A stretch of DNA of 64,000 nucleotides from Siphonodentalium dalli. Its lineage: Eukaryota; Mollusca; Scaphopoda; Gadilida; Siphonodentaliidae. The notes below the pieces were generated by a model that was not told the DNA's origin, made no database searches, and saw only the letters and a list, made by a program, of their open reading frames with translations. A program made the translations under genes and the position numbers. This document shows, one piece after another, positions 12,507 through 23,641 of the stretch (its first letter is position 1; the number at the start of each line of letters is the position of its first letter). The DNA lies in assembly GCA_032622095.1 (NCBI GenBank), contig CP136061.1, positions 193,386,369 to 193,450,368 of the forward strand, read 5' to 3'.

Positions 12507-12845
12507 ACAAGAGGTGTGCACTCGAGTGCTAGCATACCCCCACCGTGGCAAATTCAACCCGCATTATCCGTAAACCCAACAAAAAAGATTTTTAACTTTA
12601 AAGAAAAATTCGTACTAATAATATCGATATGGTATCTCAAGAAGCTTGTACTGAAATTTTTTTTTCAAATTGGTTCATATTTGTTAAAGTTATTAAGTCG
12701 GACAGAATTTTCTAAGTCAAAATAAGTTGAAAATGATTACGAAAAACAGTCTGAGCCAATCCCTAGCCGCATCATGTAGAGAGGGTATTGTGAGAAGCAT
12801 GTATACCAAAAATTATTGAAATCGGTTCATATTTGTTAAAGTTAT

Positions 12846-14387
12846 CAGGGCCTGATCCAGGTTTTATTTGGGGACACCTCGGTCATCGCCGACTGCCGAA
12901 GACAGGAGCCGGGGAGAGTATGAGAGGGGTTGCCCCTCTCATTGGGGCGGTCAGGGGGGGCTTCCCCCGGGAATTTTTTTTAAATTTCAATGCTCTGAGA
13001 GTGATCTTGGGCATATCTGAAGGATGATTTTCATTTTTTAACCAAAGAGAATTTTATACTTTCAGTAGAGCTCTATTAATATGACCAGAGTCACTTAAGC
13101 TAGAAAACAAAATTCATTTAATACATGAACTCAATTTATATTTATACACAAAAGAAAAGACACAATGAACCAACATATTTATTTCAACTTACAAGATAAC
13201 ATTGTTTTTAACAGAATTAAACAAACACACATAATGATAACAGATTAATATATTATCATCATAATATAATCTAATAATGTATAATATGCCCCACTGTATG
13301 ACTGAGATGAAAAAGATAGAATGAACAGTCCTGCAACATTTTTCATTATTTCTTATTTCTTGGTTTGTAGTTAAACACTCTCAAAATTATGTTGTGTTGT
13401 TCTATTTGTTTCCAATTGATATACCGGTATATGTTAGGGCCCTAGTAATTAGAACTAATCTCTACGTTAATTATTCATTTGGTATTATGAGATCCCACCT
13501 GATAACCAGGTTGATTTGATCAAATTGTCACTGTTCCTATACTGTATTGTGTAATTTCGCTTTAATTTGATTGAAATACTAAAGTCTGAAGGTTGAATGG
13601 TAACAAACCTGTACTATTTGAAGTTTTCACAGATGAAAGCTAGATAGAACCAAACATACTTTACAGTATGATTCCAACTGTTAAACTTAAAGGTACTCAA
13701 TCCGATAAAACTCCTCTCAATTACTATTTCAATGGCTTCGGGGGTCAAAAATATTTGATTCGAGTCGAGAAAGTCACCCATCAAAGCTCAGATTTGTTAG
13801 ATATCGATTTTAGAAATCTATTATTTTTCATTATCGGGAATACTTTCTGGCCCAGATCTCAGTAAAAATTGCATTATTATTACCACTTGATTTTAGAGTT
13901 ATCCATCCTTGTCTGTTTGAATAGAGTTTTGGTGTACAAATCTCGAGCAGGAAACAAAATTGATGGCAATTATTAGTACTCATCTCGAGAACATAAGAAT
14001 TTTCAAAAATCAATATCTAATAACTCTGAGCTTTGTTTGATGGGTTCCTCGACTCGAATCAAATATTTTTTACCACCAAAGCCAAAGAAATAGTAATATA
14101 GGACCCTCTGATCGGATTGTTGTTGTTGGAATCTGTTGAGATGGGGACCCTCTGGTCGGATTGAGTACCTTTAAATCTTTTTGTAAACTTAAATGTCTTA
14201 TGTCAATATATATATAAATACATAAATGCTGTGTATCTTGTTATAATATGAATTGGGACCTGAATTTAAAAAAAAAAAAAAAATTTAATTCCAATTTTTA
14301 TTTTTGCCTTCAATTTGTTTGGGCGCCCAAACTCAATGTCCCCAAACCCGGTATACCGGAGTCGAAAATGGGCTGGGTCAGGCCCTG
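12846..14387 (+). mobile_element. hAT-like DNA transposon with 5-bp target duplication
   Basis: Termini CAGGGCCTGATCCAG and its complement CTGGGTCAGGCCCTG give 15-bp inverted repeats with one mismatch. A 5-bp duplication GTTAT flanks it (12841-12845 and 14388-14392), and the uninterrupted site is present in the copy at 7390. CAGGG-type ends suit hAT, though classic hAT makes 8-bp duplications; hAT-related groups with 5-bp duplications have been described, so the class is tentative. A perfect 16-bp palindrome GTTTGGGCGCCCAAAC lies near the right end (about 14317-14332). No transposase frame is visible. Confidence 0.7.
13691..14170 (+). mobile_element. TTAA-targeting element (piggyBac/Kolobok type) nested in the hAT-like element
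   Basis: Ends AGGTACTCAATCCGA / TCGGATTGAGTACCT, flanked by TTAA at 13687-13690 and 14171-14174. The related fragment at 5935-6345 has the single uninterrupted TTAA. Beyond the 15-bp ends, inverted similarity continues inward, including ATTTGATTCGAGTCGAG on the left and its complement near 14052-14072. The element is 480 bp and non-coding. Confidence 0.8.
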
Positions 14388-14645
14388 GTTATTAAGTCGG
14401 ACAGAATTTTCTAAGTCAAAATAAGTCGAAAATGAGGCGTAACTTTAAAAAAAAAGTCGGACCGAACCGCAATTAGCATCATGCGGAGAGGCAGTCCCAA
14501 GGAGATTGCATACAAAAAATTATTGAAATCGGTTAATAGTTGTTCGAGTTAAGAGGCCGGACGGACGCACGGACGGAGAAAGCGTGATGGTACAGAGGCA
14601 GTCAATCCAGTATACCCCCCATTTTCTTCGAAAGTGGGTGTATAA

Positions 14646-15596
14646 AAATCAGTTTAATGATCGCGACTTGTCTGCGACAGGTAACAATGGGGTAGCCATG
14701 GCAAGAAAAGGTTCTGAAAACCAGTATGTGCCGAGAAAGAATGAACCCGGATTGATTGAGGCAGGACCAGTGGTAGCTGCCGCAGAACATCCATTGCTGC
14801 TCTTCTTTGCAGAGGCTATGGAGGCCGTGACTACAAATAGAGGAGGCATGACCATCAACCTACTCCGAGCCTGCAGCGCAGGCTGTACCGAGTTGGCAGA
14901 AAAAGGAGCAATGCATTATTGTTTCGTCCTGATATGGAGGCCCCATCCAGCCCTTCGATTGTGGAAAACATGTGTACTGACGATCGCGCATCACATTCAA
15001 AGTTTAATAGCGCAGTTGTTGACAGATTATATAATAATTATCAAAGAGGGTTGACATTTTAGGGCAATTGTAGCGATAAATAGAGATATCCTTGGCTAGA
15101 CCCCATTTTAAATTAACAACAACAATAACGCGGTAGTGTGCATGTTTTCCTAGGCGCTGTTCGTATTGTGCTGGTAATGCTTGCAAAAGTGTTATCCTAA
15201 AATCGAAGAACTGACCCATCCAAAACTACCTTCTTGGAAGGCACTCTCATATTGGCACGGTGAACTCGGACACACATCAAATGCTTCCAAATCCAGGGGA
15301 TGTAGTGACAGCACATCCTCGTCTCCTTGCGGAACGTCCGTCAAGGAGATGGAGAAAAGGGCCAAGTATCTCGACTAGGTTGCCTGAATTGATGAGGAAC
15401 AAATTCCGGTGCCTTGGGATTTAAGGTAGAGCCAAGAAAGGCTCTGGCCTGGGAGCCGAGTAAGGCCAGGATCCATAAGGCCAAGGCCACACTGGGGGAG
15501 GTGGCACAAATGCAGAAGAATAGCCGGGATACTGGCCCACCCCAAAAACGGAGGGACGGAAGAGAGACCAGACGAATGGAGGACAGGTCAGAACCC
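14646..15596. repeat. Moderately GC-rich repeat segment related to 16600-16920
   Basis: About 14745-14920 (GAGGCAGGACCAGTGGTAGC, GAGGCTATGGAGGCCG, AGAGGAGGCATGACC) is a clearly related but diverged version of 16768-16920. On the minus strand both copies encode similar Ser/Ala/Thr-rich stretches around AAATTGPAS / AATTGPAS, so they may descend from one coding sequence. Further right (about 15210-15590) there are many plus-strand open codons but nothing recognisable. A tandem origin, later split by the 15597 element, is possible. Confidence 0.45.
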
Positions 15597-16588
15597 CAGG
15601 GTTCTTGCACCAATTTTGAAATGAAATTCAAGGAGTTTCCAGGAGTATATAGGAGCAATTTTCCAGGGTTTTTCCAGAACCCCAATACTACAAACTCAAG
15701 GATTTTCAAGAGTTGAATATACCATACCGGTACATGTACTTGATTATGGGCTCTGGTTTCCTAGAAGCAAGAGACTATTTATTAATGTTGTTGTAACTGT
15801 AGTGCTTAGATACCACTGTAGCAGACCACAATAATTCAGCCTTAGAACCTCAGATGAAATTGGTGCTACTACAATAGGACCTAGTCAAGCACCTGTACTT
15901 ATTTCCTTGTTTGTTGATAGACTGTCACTGTCAGACGCGGACACATCCCGAGGGCTAGCAATTGCAGACGATGGCGGCTTGAAGGTTGATAATGTGGCCG
16001 TTGATTGTCTATTTCGAGAAGCTGTCATGTGTTTTGCCTCTTTCATGTGGGATTTAAGGGCATGTTCACCCATATTGGACAAGTCAAAGTTTTTTAAACA
16101 CAGGCGACATCTCGCCACGAAGGTGTTACCCTCCACTGCAGTCAGCCATTGACTGTATTGTGGTTGTGAGTGCCAGCTTGGATTATATTTACATTTGCCG
16201 TCTGGCATAATAATTAGTTCTGCTTTGGTGAATTCATTGAATTTTGTAGGTCATAATTGACATAATATTGTATCGGCAGATAATTCACATAGTTACGCAT
16301 AATCAGTTACAGATATTTCTATTGGCTGAGTAGGGAAGTCCATTGGGAATTGGCCAATCAGAGACGTGTCAACATAATGTCATAACTCTGCTAGACTTCC
16401 GACCTCGCGTTACCGTAAAACTGGTGAAATTTGAAGGACTTAATTTCCCAACTCTCAGCGATCATTTCAATAAAATTTAATAGAGCATTTTTCCACAGTT
16501 TTCAAAGAGATTGGATTCAAGGGTTATCAAGGGCCTTTGAAAATAAATAATGAATTTCCAGGAGTTTCAAGGACCCGCGGGAACCCTG
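15597..16588 (-). mobile_element. hAT-like element with 5-bp duplication, contains a zinc-finger reading frame
   Basis: Ends CAGGGTTCTTGC and GCGGGAACCCTG (10 of 12 bp complementary) with a flanking AACCC duplication (15592-15596 and 16589-16593). Inverted similarity continues inward around CAAGGAGTTTCCAGGAGT and its counterpart at about 16556-16573. The CAGGG end type and 5-bp duplication match the element at 12846, suggesting one transposon group. The length is 992 bp; only a zinc-finger frame and no catalytic region remain. Confidence 0.65.
15885..16208 (-). pseudogene. Zinc-finger (BED/hAT-N-terminal type) fragment of a transposase-like protein
   Basis: A 107-residue frame starts ATG at 16208. 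Residues about 8-20 read YNPSWHSQPQYSQWL, and residues 33-60 hold CRLCLKNFDLSNMGEHALKS followed by HMKEAKH, i.e. C-x2-C...H-x4-H zinc ligands. This W-x(n)-C-x2-C-x(n)-H arrangement is typical of N-terminal DNA-binding fingers of hAT-related transposases and genes derived from them. After the finger comes a Ser/Thr-rich tail and a stop. A possible donor (ACAG|GTGCTT) occurs just before the stop. Lying inside a 992-bp element with terminal repeats, it is most likely a transposase remnant. Confidence 0.55.
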
Positions 16589-19045
16589 AACCCGTGCGGT
16601 GAATTCCCCTGGAATGAAGGCGGTGGCAGGTAACACATTGAACTGCAAAGGCAGGCAATGTGTCGATAGCACCGGGGCTTGCAAGGTATATAGACCACCG
16701 GCATTGTGGTAGCTATGGCAAGTGGCCGGCAGCATATGCATCGATGGAATGAACCCGGAAACGCTGGAGGCAGGACCAGTGGTAGCTGCCACTGAACTTC
16801 CATCACTGCCCTTCTCAACTGAGGCTGTGGAGGCCGCGACTAAAGTAGAGGAGGCATGACCACCAACCAACTCCAAGCCCTCAGGCTGTATGGAGGAAGC
16901 AGAAGAAGGTGCCACGCCACGTCAGAGGGAAAATAATATTGACAAAGTTTTCATTGTAAAAGATTTAAATCTTCTGTTCAATGTAGAGAGAAGAGGCAAG
17001 CCTCACATTGGCTAGGTTATAGGACATCCGTGAGTAGAAATATTGTACAATATTCTTTCCAATTTGTTTTGATAGGAATTTTCAGTCAAACTGTCAAAGT
17101 GACCACTCCAAACTGGAGCATAGTCAACACCATATTGCACCCGGTACAGGTTTAATAAATCCCAACGAGAACCCAAATTATTCTAATGAGCATGAAGCTC
17201 AAACAAGAAAGGCATCGTTTGCGATGCAAAAAAATTCTGAGTGATTCTCGTAAACAAAACAAAATTGTTTTATTTGTTATTGCAATTATACGTCCACAAA
17301 GCACGGTCATTAAAGAGGAATTCTCAAACACCCTAGCAAACAATGAGGAGACAGTATTGTAGAATAAAGGATTGTTGATCAATTATGACAGGGTTTCTGC
17401 CAGGGGGCAATTAATGAGTCCGTATTGGGAAAACACATAACGCGACGGGACGACCATGGTTTTGTTATTTGACCTGATTTGACACTGAAAAGAAGCTATT
17501 TCCTTGCACCTGAGTGTGCCACAAAGCTACGTGTATTATCCAAGTCGATCATTTCCGTGGGTGCATTAATTCTGTTGATGCTATCCAAATAGTTAGTCAT
17601 TTAATTACGTACGTAAGACAGCCGTCTGATTGAAGACTATATACATGAACGAGCTACGAGTTTAATACAGTGTTTACAAATTTATAACATACAATAAGAT
17701 TCCAACAGGTATAATGAATCTAAACACTAAAAAGCATCTACGCATTGACCAATAATATGATCATACGCAAGCGTAATTAACGAACCAAAGCTAAAACAAT
17801 CACATAGGCCGGGTGTTCTGCATGTAGCGTTTAAAACAATTCTTGTCAAAATCACTTTACAGATTCCCACCAAATAATATTCACATGCAGACTTATGTTT
17901 GGTGGGGTAATTATAAATAGTTATATATGTTGTCGAGAGTGCATGGAACTGAAACTAATATTAGGCCTATATTACTTGGCATGCTGGGGGAGGATGTTCA
18001 TTTCCAATCATAACATGTCGTCATGTTCATTTCTACCATAGTCGACAAATGTCATAGTGTAACTTTCACCATTGACCAAATTCGCGTGGAACTGAACGTG
18101 TCTTCTGCTTTGTTCATAAGTATGTGTTTTCATTCTATTAAAGAAAATAGGATATATATGGATTATCAGATGCATGTAAGTATGCAGACTTATGATAACA
18201 ATCAAATCCAAATTAAATATTATCTTATTTCCTTTCGCACGGTATAGTCTCTACAGAACCATGCATTATTGATCCACTACTGTGTACCAGTTCGAAAATA
18301 AATCTTTGAGATACAGCTACATAGCGTTGTGTTGTGGTTGTTTTAGTTTATTTATGATTTGATCCAGTAGAGTACCGGAGTATACCCGTTAGAAATGCAT
18401 TATGGACCTACTTTCCCTTATAAATAAAAACAAATAAATGAATTTATGACGTTTATATAAATAGGATAATGTTATACATCGACTGATTTGTGTTGGCCTC
18501 TTGCCAGCCGATTACAACAATAATGTTTTGGCCCACCGATCCTATGTGCGACATTCGTGCTTTCCAAAAATCTAAAATCCAGCATCGTATTACTTAATAA
18601 TTGGCGACGTCACAAAATCAGATATAGCTTATATACGACCCAAAGCGTCCGGTTTTGGTTCGTTAATACCTAGCAAGGAGAATTGTATAACGTATTTCTT
18701 AGAATTTCAAGTAGCGTCCGTGAAAATGAAACTGACAGGATTATATATTCTGTCAATCATAAAACTATTTGTGCGCAGTGATATCATACTGCAGGAGATA
18801 TTTATAGTCGCGAAATACGAATGGTAGAGAAATTTTTTACCCGGAACGCGTAGCTTGTTCAATAGTAGGTATTAGTCCAACAACTGATGACTGCAGCTAT
18901 AGAACAGAGTTTTAGCCAACGTGTTATAAAATATAATTGAGTTTTTGGTGGGAAATGTGAACATGTGCGTCGTTGATTATTCTGCTTGGGGACCCAGGCA
19001 GGACAACTAAACTATTATTGACCGTACCTTGAAAATGATCTCCAT

Positions 19046-19076
<31 letters not shown>

Positions 19077-19487
19077 TATGTGTTCGTGTTTATCCACCAT
19101 GCATGTAAGATGGCTCAAATGAATGGTGTTCTCAATAATGTCGCTATTTGACACGCTCTTTCTTATTGTTTTTTCGGGAGATGGACTGTGTCGATTTCAT
19201 TTTGTCAATATTAATAAAAATAAGTGTAGATATATAGCCTGTCGACACAGACAAGATTGAAAAAGTTTTTAATAGCGTCATTTATCTGTGTGTGAGCGGG
19301 ATTTCATGCAACAACCGACGGGGGGAATGGGAAACCCTGATTATGAAGACGTAATTCCGAAATAGGAAACACATGTCATTGCACGAAATTAAGAAACGTC
19401 GAATTGTCATTTACAATATCATCAAGATAACGTTCATTAAATTTGAACAAATGAAAATAGGACTTATCTTGTGATGTAGAAGAAATT
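16589..19487. other. Mostly unassigned sequence with a few repeats
   Basis: 16600-16920 is the second copy of the 14.7-kb segment. At about 17391-17500 the text CAGGGTTTCTGCCAGGGGGC ... CACTGAAAAGAAGCTATTTC matches 36045-36150, so a dispersed fragment family is present. The rest shows no exon and no recognised family. Confidence 0.4.
19049..19076 (+). repeat. 28-base homopolymer G run
   Basis: An uninterrupted run of 28 G between CCATATT and TATGTGTTC. Such a run can form G-quadruplex structures and is rare compared with A/T runs. Its exact length may be affected by sequencing. Confidence 0.85.
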
Positions 19488-19668
19488 GAAAAGACCGCAG
19501 ACTCAGTTGGCATTGCTTTTATAACAAAAGGATTGTCACATGGTCTGTCAGAAGTTAAATCACGTCAGATTTGACCATGCGCATACTTCGTACAGATATT
19601 TTAAAAATTCTTCTAGGATCTTGCAAGCAAGAAGTATATAACCATTAGTTCACTCAGTGTCATGTCCT
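19488..19668 (-). repeat. Dispersed repeat, inverted copy of 8262-8445
   Basis: Read on the minus strand it gives GACACTGAGTGAACTAATGG, ATACTTCTTGCTTGCAAGAT and GAGTCTGCGGTCTTTTCAAT, matching 8262-8445 in order with small insertions. Confidence 0.6.
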
Positions 19669-20001
19669 TAAGCTCTATGTTAATCATTTCCCAAATGTCA
19701 GTTGAGCTCCAGTTTGTTCAACGTCAACGTCACATTTCGCTCAGGTAAAAGAAATTTCATCAGATAACAAGGACTATCTTATTTATTTAGTCATGTAAAT
19801 TATTGCCAAATGAGTCACTGCTGTCCTGGGAACTTTCTGTGAACTAACAGAGCTCTTACATGCATGGTTTGGCAGTATACATGAAATTAATGAAGCAAAG
19901 CGAAGAAACTTATTAGAAAAAACAAAAAACATGTGTAGCATGAATTAGGAGACTGTGTATACCGTGGAGTCTGCAACCATACAAGTCATCACATCGTATA
20001 T

Positions 20002-21795
20002 GTTGCATAATAATTAATGTATTATATTTTTTGCCACAAGTAAGCTATGTGTTTCTTTAGTCGTTGGCCATCTATTTCAATGTGATTCCGATCACAGAGT
20101 TTAGAGAGATGACATTTTGTTTATGAAAAACACGGAAACAAATTGCATATACTATGAAACGAAAAGAAATATCATTAAACGACCGGGTAGGCAACGAATA
20201 AATTGTAAGTTTGTTATCGACAATAAATATTGAGCTGATAAACTCGCAATTTTCATTTTTTAACCAAAGAGAATTTTATACTTTCAGTAGAGCTCTATTA
20301 ATATGACCAGAGTCACTTAAGCTAGAAAACAAAATTCATTTAATACATGAACTCAATTTATATTTATACACAAAAGAAAAGACACAATGAACCAACATAT
20401 TTATTTCAACTTACAAGATAACATTGTTTTTAACAGAATTAAACAAACACACATAATGATAACAGATTAATATATTATCATCATAATATAATCTAATAAT
20501 GTATAATATGCCCCACTGTATGACTGAGATGAAAAAGATAGAATGAACAGTCCTGCAACATTTTTCATTATTTCTTATTTCTAGGTTTGTAGTTAAACAC
20601 TCTCAAAATTATGTTGTGTTGTTCTATTTGTTTCCAATTGATATACCGGTATATGTTAGGGCCCTAGTAATTAGAACTAATCTCTACGTTAATTATTCAT
20701 TTGGTATTATGAGATCCCACCTGATAACCAGGTTGATTTGATCACTGTTCCTATACTGTATTGTGTAATTTCGCTTTAATTTGATTGAAATACTAAAGTC
20801 TGAAGGTTGAATGGTAACAAACCTGTACTATTTGAAGTTTTCACAGATGAAAGCTAGATAGAACCAAACATACTTTACAGTATGATTCCAACTGTTAAAC
20901 TTATACTGTTGACAGCCAGGAGGAATTAAAACTGATTGGTTAGTAGTTAGAATGCTGGATTTATACTGGGCACATTCATGCGAGACTAATCTGTGCATGG
21001 AGTGACCGGAGTAGGGACAGCAATAAATTTTAACCCTCCTGATTGACACAAGGTCTGAGGTCAACGGCTTCTTTCTCAAGATACTCCATGGGTCAATTTA
21101 TCCCCGTGTTTCAAATTTCACAGACCAGATTGCAACCATTTTGGATATATAATTAATTATTTAATTAAATTAACTATTAGTGTCCTTTTAAGACATCTGA
21201 TGTCAATGGGAATGTCTAATATGATTTACTGGGTCAAATTACCCATATGAACTAATTTTCAGCTCAGAGGGTCCAGTCGTTTCTGTATAAACAATCAGTA
21301 GATAAAAGCAAATTGTGACAGCCTTTCAGTTTGACACTGCATGTTGCTAGTAGTCCTCATGTTGCATAATAAATAATGCAATATATTTTTTGCCACAAGT
21401 AAGCTATGTGCTTCTTTAGTCGTTGGCAAAATGGCCATCTATTTTAACATGATTCCGATCACAGAGTTTAGAGAGATGACATTTTGTTTATGAAATACAT
21501 GCAAACAAATTGCATATACTATGAAACGAAAAGTTTCTGTGCGTATATAAGAAATATCATTAAACGACTAGGTAGGCAATGAATAAATTGCAAGTTTGTT
21601 ATTACAATAAATCTATTAGTGCCCATTTAAGACATCTGATGTCAACGGGACCTATCTAATATGATTTACCAGGTCAAATTACCCATATGTACTAATTTTC
21701 AGCTGAGGGTACAGTTGTTTCTGTATAAACAAAAGTAGATAAAAGCCAATTGTGACAGCCTTTCAAGTTTGACACTGCATGTCGCTAGTAGTCCC
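20002..21795 (+). repeat. Tandem duplication of a two-part (X-Y) unit, first unit split by an insertion
   Basis: Part X (GTTGCATAATAAWTAATG ... CGGTAGGCAAYGAATAAATTG-like) occurs at 20002-20232 and 21361-21612. Part Y (CTATTAGTGYCC ... ATGTYGCTAGTAGTCC) occurs at 21168-21358 and 21613-21795. The order is X1-insert-Y1-X2-Y2, so a roughly 440-bp unit is duplicated in tandem and X1 is separated from Y1 by about 935 bp. The hAT element at 21796 then entered the end of Y2. Confidence 0.7.
20246..20905 (+). mobile_element. Fragment of the 12846-type hAT-like element inside the X-Y repeat
   Basis: Nearly identical to 13025-13688 from TTTTCATTTTTTAACCAAAG to GATTCCAACTGTTAAACTTA. There are only scattered substitutions and a roughly 12-bp deletion near 20744. 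It stops at the point where, in the other copy, the TTAA element begins. The following 20906-21167 is a different sequence without borders I can define. Confidence 0.65.
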
Positions 21796-23140
21796 TAGAG
21801 CTGAAACGGTTGACCCATTCTTCTAACCGGTTAACCATCGGGGTTAGCCGGATTTCAACTGGTTAACCGCTAATTTCTAGTGGACTTCTCTCACACTAAT
21901 TATGTCGACATTATGCCATGCTCCAGGGACAAACCTAGGTGAGAAATAGTAGTTGAAATAAAGACCTTATTCACGGCATTTAACGATATTCAAAAACACG
22001 CATTCACTGTTCTTTTGCTGGCTCTCGTGATGGGGAATGAGCAAGTGAAATTTGTGAATGGCAGGGGGATCGCTTATTTGCTGTGATCAGCATATGTTTG
22101 GGCATTTGTAAAACGAGTTACAATAGTATGGGTATTGGTAAAACAAGTAACAAAACTATATATTAAAGATCTGTAATATATCATTATCATTGGTATATCC
22201 TCCAATGAATTATATATAAAGACAAGAAAGTAATAACTATAGAACAAAAAGGAAGGTCAGTTAGGTCAGACTCGCAGTCCTATTCAGTATTCGAGCTATT
22301 CGTCGGTATCATGATCGCGGACACTAGTGTTGAAAGGTTATAGAATTTACGTTTCAGTTTCGTTTTTTTTTGGTAAAAAAAAACCTCGGTTTCGGTATGC
22401 AATCACTTAACATATAGAAATTACTGCCAAATTGGTCCCACAGGCACAACCAGTTACAGAGTATCCTTGATATAAGGGAAGATCATTGAAGAAGTTAAAG
22501 AGGTTTTGGGTTGCTTCAACTACGATGTCTGTTTGGTCACTCAATTGAATTGATCATATTAGATCACAACAGGGAGGAAGAACGGGAAGAGTGAAGACAT
22601 AATGCAGCTGATCTCAATCTTCAAACTTTGTCGACTTACATAGTTTTTATAAACCCCACTGTAAAATTGTTTTAGTATGTCGTGGTGTGATTGCAATTTG
22701 AATCATGTTGCTTCGTGCAGTATTAACTATTAAGTTACGAAAGCACGCATTGCCACTCAACGCCACTTTTACGTTGTCACTTCCTTGTGTGCATTCAGAC
22801 TTGATACACAGTGACTGCACACTTGCTTTTGTCGGAAGATCAGAGAAAACTTCAAAGGGTCGGAATTGATTGAAGGTGGCCGACACTTCCAGACAGTTCG
22901 AGAATTGCTACTAAGTATCTGATACTACCGCGTATACCAATTAATGCTTGCATTGCACTCTACTATCGGTGACACAGGATTTAGTATTAGTTTTGCATCA
23001 TTTAACCTAATATTTTGAGGATTATTCACGTTCACATTCAACTGACAACGGGATGCGGTTACGTCCGGTTCATTTTTTTCTAACCGGTTACGTCGCTAAC
23101 CGGATGCTAACCGGTTAACCGTCTAACCGTTTCAGCTCTA
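21796..23140 (+). mobile_element. Non-autonomous hAT transposon, copy 1
   Basis: Ends TAGAGCTGAAACGGTT / AACCGTTTCAGCTCTA, with a perfect 8-bp target duplication GTAGTCCC (21788-21795 and 23141-23148): standard hAT hallmarks. Both subterminal regions are crowded with AACCGGTT-type palindromes. The length is 1345 bp. Reading frames such as 22647-22886 minus are interrupted differently in copy 2, so nothing is functional. Confidence 0.88.
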
Positions 23141-23325
23141 GTAGTCCCTCAGGGAAGATTAGCGATTCAGGCTGCATAATCCATAATGGAATATTCAATC
23201 GTATGAATCGCCATAACTTCAAATATGGGTGGCCTATCACAAAATTTTTTGGGCAACGTGCTCAGTGGATTAGCGGGCATCGATAATGACTGAGAAAAGC
23301 TACACCGGTGTAATCCTTTACATAC

Positions 23326-23641
23326 CTTTGAGGATGAAGCATTGCCTATTTCAGTCACAAACACCAATAGTATTCTACCTCTGACCGGCTTCAGTGCATC
23401 ATTCATGCAAACAACTGCCGGCAGTTTCTTGAAAATGTGACACACCAAGTTGCATAATGCCTTTTTGAAGATATCTGACTGAATTTTAGAGAAACCGTTT
23501 GCCTCGAGAATAGTGGCCAGTTTCAGCATGAAGTATTGTAGATGTGTTTGTGAGAAATGGAACAGATGCATCATGTTGTCGTCTGCTGCTGTCGTTTTAA
23601 CCAAACATTTTGAAACCTCTTCTTCCAGTATTAGGAGTGTT
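23326..23641 (-). CDS. ATR: ATR coding exon 9 (last exon visible)
   Basis: Acceptor TTATTATAG before 23641 and donor CAAAG|GTATGT. The 316-nt exon completes an Arg codon and ends at phase 0. It encodes LLILEEEVSKCLVKT..., LKLATILEANGFSKIQSDIF and KKALCNLVCHIFKKLPAVV. These align with the LYEEPLSKLIKTL and LKSDLLKAALCHLLQYFLKF helices of vertebrate ATR. This is the strongest single piece of evidence for the gene. No exon starting at phase 0 with further ATR sequence was found at lower coordinates. Confidence 0.88.

Larger units (their letters stand above)
12507..14645 (+). mobile_element. HINE-like element family 1 copy, interrupted by 12846-14387
   Basis: Same 5' end (ACAAGAGGTG plus GCACTCGAGTGC hairpin, 12518-12529) and same 3' end (hairpin from 14611, right arm mutated to GTGGGTGTATA) as the copy at 7390. 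The two halves are separated by 1.54 kb of hAT-like DNA. Removing the insert and one GTTAT copy restores continuity with the 7390 copy across the AAAGTTATTAAGTCGG junction. Confidence 0.75.

Noticed and set aside
20906-21167. Possible tRNA-derived SINE between repeat fragments
   Set aside because: Phrases vaguely like box A and box B are present, but spacing and conserved bases do not fit and there is no clear tail or target duplication.
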